A stretch of 40,819 nucleotides of DNA from a virus. The DNA lies in IMG/VR virus record IMGVR_UViG_3300045146_000269, positions 1 through 40,819 of that record. One strand, 5' to 3'. Under the pieces are notes generated by a model that was not told where the DNA came from, did no database searches, and was given only the letters and a program-made list of their open reading frames with translations. A program made the translations under genes and the position numbers. This document shows, piece by piece, positions 38,590 to 40,819 of the stretch; the first letter of the stretch is position 1, and the number at the start of each line of letters is the position of its first letter.

Positions 38590-39705
38590 ATGGATTTTGG
38601 CACAATTTTATCGAGGGTAGAATCCCTAACGCTTGTTACTACGCAGGATGATTTGATTAAAGATAGTATTCGCATGGGGCTTGATAGAGCCACTTCAGCG
38701 GATCTGCCTTACCTGATGACAGATGGGTTTTTCACGACAGTCGCTCCTTATGAAACAGGCACAGTGGCAATGACTAACAACTCGAAAACAGTCACAGGAA
38801 CTGGAACTGTCTGGACTTCCGCTATGGTTGGAAGGAAAATCCGTTTTAATGGAGAGAATGCTTATTACAGGATTGCTTCTGTAGCAAGCAATACAAGTTT
38901 GACTCTTGAAGTGGTATATCAGGGGACAACGGATACTGATGCAACATATTCTATTTATAAGGATGAATATAAGCTCCCAGCTGATTGCGATGTATATAAA
39001 ATCCTGCGTCAGATAGAGAACTCCCAAGCTCTTACAAGTGTAGAAGCGACTGCATTTGATATTTACGAGTCGACTCCCCAATCCAAAGGCCATCCTGATT
39101 ATGAAATTCTTGTAGGCACTAAACTTGATACCTATTCAACTGGAACTGTATCTGGCACAATAAATACATCAGTAATAACTGGAGCTTCAACCGAATGGAC
39201 TTCAGTAGAAGGACTGTCAAAAGGCAGTAAAATCACCATTGGCAGTTATATCTATACTGTAAAATCCGTAGATAGCGATACTCAGATTACTATCTATGAG
39301 AAACTTGCAGTAGCAGTAGCTATTTTAACAACTTATTCGATATCGTTAGATAACTATATAATCCAGTTATTCAATATACCTGATAGCGTGGAAAATATCT
39401 ATTTCAGGTATCAAAGGATGCCTTTTTATCTTTATAACACTACCGATATTCCTGATTTGCCAGAAAAATATCACTGGATACTTATCCATGCTGGTTCTAT
39501 ATGGGCGTGGCTTACAAAAGATAAGGCAAGAAGCGACACTGAGCAACTTATTTTTGAACAGGCAATAAAACAAATGTGGCAGAGAATTGGTTATCCTTCT
39601 TTATCAAGGGTATATTCGAGAATATCTCAGGATGAAATAATGAAAAGAAACTCTTACACAAAAGCTAACTTACCAAACGGATATGGTTATCCTCAAAAGG
39701 TATAA
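38590..39705 (+). CDS. Tail adaptor protein (P22 gp4-like) with two inserted beta repeats
   Basis: A protein of 371 residues. The N-terminus (GTILSRVESLTLVTTQDDLIKDSIRMGL) and the C-terminal part (EKYHWILIHAGSIWAWL) fit a short-tail adaptor that joins portal and tail hub. Between them lie two related beta modules: GTVAMTNNSKTVTGTGTVWT then GENAYYRIASVASNTSLTLEV, and GTVSGTINTSVITGASTEWT then YTVKSVDSDTQITIYEK, each closed by TYSI. This is an internal duplication. GAGGTAAC precedes the start; the tail hub begins 23 bases inside it. Confidence 0.6.
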   Translation: MDFGTILSRVESLTLVTTQDDLIKDSIRMGLDRATSADLPYLMTDGFFTTVAPYETGTVAMTNNSKTVTGTGTVWTSAMVGRKIRFNGENAYYRIASVASNTSLTLEVVYQGTTDTDATYSIYKDEYKLPADCDVYKILRQIENSQALTSVEATAFDIYESTPQSKGHPDYEILVGTKLDTYSTGTVSGTINTSVITGASTEWTSVEGLSKGSKITIGSYIYTVKSVDSDTQITIYEKLAVAVAILTTYSISLDNYIIQLFNIPDSVENIYFRYQRMPFYLYNTTDIPDLPEKYHWILIHAGSIWAWLTKDKARSDTEQLIFEQAIKQMWQRIGYPSLSRVYSRISQDEIMKRNSYTKANLPNGYGYPQKV

Positions 39706-40819
39706 AAAACTTCTAACAATATTAGCGGTTCTATCTATACCAGTTATAGCATATTCTTCCTTAAACTGGGTTCAATATTCCTATTTTAAAAATGTAAAAG
39801 GTCTTAATAACGCTTTCAGCCCGATAGCTATTGAAGATAATGAAGCGAGTGATTTACAAAATATAATATTTTCTACATCTGGGTCATTTAAGAAAAGAAG
39901 CGGTTTTACGGATATAAATGATGACAGATATGGCGCAACAACAGGAATTAAATATGTAAAGTTTTCTGATGGCAAGGAACAAATATTCATAATATCATCT
40001 GACGATAAAGTTTATAAAATGGATTATGGCTCATCTGGGCCTGATGGAATATTAGATGATATTACTGGAGGTTTAAGTTTTTCAATAGGTCAGAATAACC
40101 TTGCCAGTTTTGCGGTAGGAGAAAATACTGTAGTTATAGAAGATGGGCTTAATACTACGCCTCCTATGGCATATCACGACGAAGCTGTATCTTGCGTAAC
40201 GTTAGCAGGAAGCCCTCCAAATGCTACAGTAGTGGCTTATCATAAAAATCAGGGATTTTGCGCTGGAAACTCAGCATATCCTTCAACTCTTTATTTTACC
40301 GATGTAGGAAATTTATTAAATTGGACTACTGGATTAAGCGGGAATATAGATGTAGAGAATAACGATGGTTCTATTATCAGGGCATTGGTGCCTGGTTTTG
40401 ACGCTTTATATATATTCAAAGATAATTCTATATTCAGATTAACTGGGGACGATAAGGATAATTTTCAACTTCAAAGGATGGTGCAGGGAATAGGCGTAAT
40501 GTCTTCGCAGGCAGTATCTTTGATAGGAAATCAGTTTTTTCTTACGACAGGGCAAGGTGAAGTATATATCTATGATGGAGCGGTAGGCGTAACTAAAATC
40601 TCAAATAAGATAGAGGGGTCTTTAAAGATAAATACTGCATATTCAAGATATCCTTATCTTTCAACATTAGAATATCTTGATGATTATTATTTATCCGTTT
40701 CTTCAAGCAGTTCTGGCACGAATGATACGGTATTTATGTTTGATACCTTCAATATGGCATGGACAAAGTTTAGCGGTATAAATTCAAACGCTTGGACAGT
40801 ATTTGATGATGGGACAGGG
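39683..40819 (+). CDS. Tail hub / DNA-stabilisation protein (P22 gp10-like), N-terminal part
   Basis: The start ATG at 39683 gives VILKRYKKLLTILAVLSI, a Sec-type signal with a cleavage site near VIAYS, then a mature beta-rich protein: DGKEQIFIISSDDKVYKM, VAYHKNQGFCAGNSAYPS, YIFKDNSIFRLTGDDK and FFLTTGQGEVYIYDG, repeated four-stranded-like blades. The frame runs to the window end and continues in bases 1-588 for a product of about 527 residues. Part of the tail that seals the portal. The signal peptide is unexpected for it. Confidence 0.65.
   Translation, partial: MVILKRYKKLLTILAVLSIPVIAYSSLNWVQYSYFKNVKGLNNAFSPIAIEDNEASDLQNIIFSTSGSFKKRSGFTDINDDRYGATTGIKYVKFSDGKEQIFIISSDDKVYKMDYGSSGPDGILDDITGGLSFSIGQNNLASFAVGENTVVIEDGLNTTPPMAYHDEAVSCVTLAGSPPNATVVAYHKNQGFCAGNSAYPSTLYFTDVGNLLNWTTGLSGNIDVENNDGSIIRALVPGFDALYIFKDNSIFRLTGDDKDNFQLQRMVQGIGVMSSQAVSLIGNQFFLTTGQGEVYIYDGAVGVTKISNKIEGSLKINTAYSRYPYLSTLEYLDDYYLSVSSSSSGTNDTVFMFDTFNMAWTKFSGINSNAWTVFDDGTG
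40679..40819. repeat. Terminal direct repeat, right copy
   Basis: Copy of bases 1-141, with G instead of A at 40805. It lies inside the tail hub gene, so the cut is within an open frame, consistent with a circular map rather than true ends. Confidence 0.95.

Noticed and set aside
1-40819. tRNA genes, CRISPR arrays, insertion sequences, integrase
   Set aside because: No cloverleaf with a GGTTCRA-type arm, no regularly spaced repeats with unique spacers, no transposase or recombinase domain was seen.

Overview
The window is one complete small tailed-phage genome, cut open inside a virion gene. Bases 1-141 recur at 40679-40819 with one mismatch (A at 127, G at 40805). The reading frame running off the right end continues in the same frame at the left end, so the map is a circle of about 40,678 bp (circular or circularly permuted DNA). 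It is AT-rich and uses the standard code. Every supported gene is on the + strand, and neighbours often share ATGA or TAATG junctions. I found no integrase, DNA polymerase, primase, tRNA or CRISPR array. The tail genes (adaptor, beta-propeller tail hub, ejection-type proteins) and short tail module suggest a P22-like podovirus. Lipoproteins, many Sec-type signal peptides, a possible outer-membrane strand protein and an O-antigen-ligase-like protein point to a Gram-negative (diderm) host, which I cannot name.

Layout. 39683-588 (through the join): tail hub. 560-5919: glycine-rich tail fibre, acetyltransferase and three probable ejection proteins. 6010-10953: second tail-fibre and adhesin block. 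10969-13857: small membrane, zinc and secreted proteins, probably holin and spanin-type lysis functions, interrupted by a candidate structured RNA (11547-11716) and a switch-like inverted repeat (12993-13068). 13958-14608: control region with a strong sigma70-type promoter, a structured leader RNA ending in a terminator, a Cro/CI-type regulator and a second terminator. 14626-18733: small early genes, then a recombination module (ERF annealase, YqaJ-type exonuclease, coiled-coil protein, candidate SSB, NinB-like protein). 18756-23903: small proteins, a heptad-repeat protein, a helicase-methyltransferase fusion, a replication initiator with a lambda-style iteron origin inside it, and a C5-methyltransferase. 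24006-26958: hexapeptide-repeat protein, NinG and small accessory genes, then late-type promoters at 26651-26753. 27084-30902: packaging (small and large terminase) with a lytic transglycosylase between them. 30997-39705: portal, scaffold, major capsid, decoration protein, the O-antigen-ligase-like membrane protein, two coiled-coil proteins and the tail adaptor.

How it works together. The phage probably uses the host replisome. An O-like initiator would bind four AACTCC iterons inside its own gene, and ERF, exonuclease, NinB and NinG would make concatemers for terminase. The methyltransferases have no partner nuclease and most likely protect phage DNA. The most unusual property is that at least five clear virion proteins (tail hub, both large fibres or adhesins, the glycine-rich fibre and the capsid decoration protein) begin with a cleavable-looking Sec signal peptide. 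The other strong leads are the structured leader RNA in the control region, the embedded origin, and two repeat proteins whose variation is confined to fixed codons.
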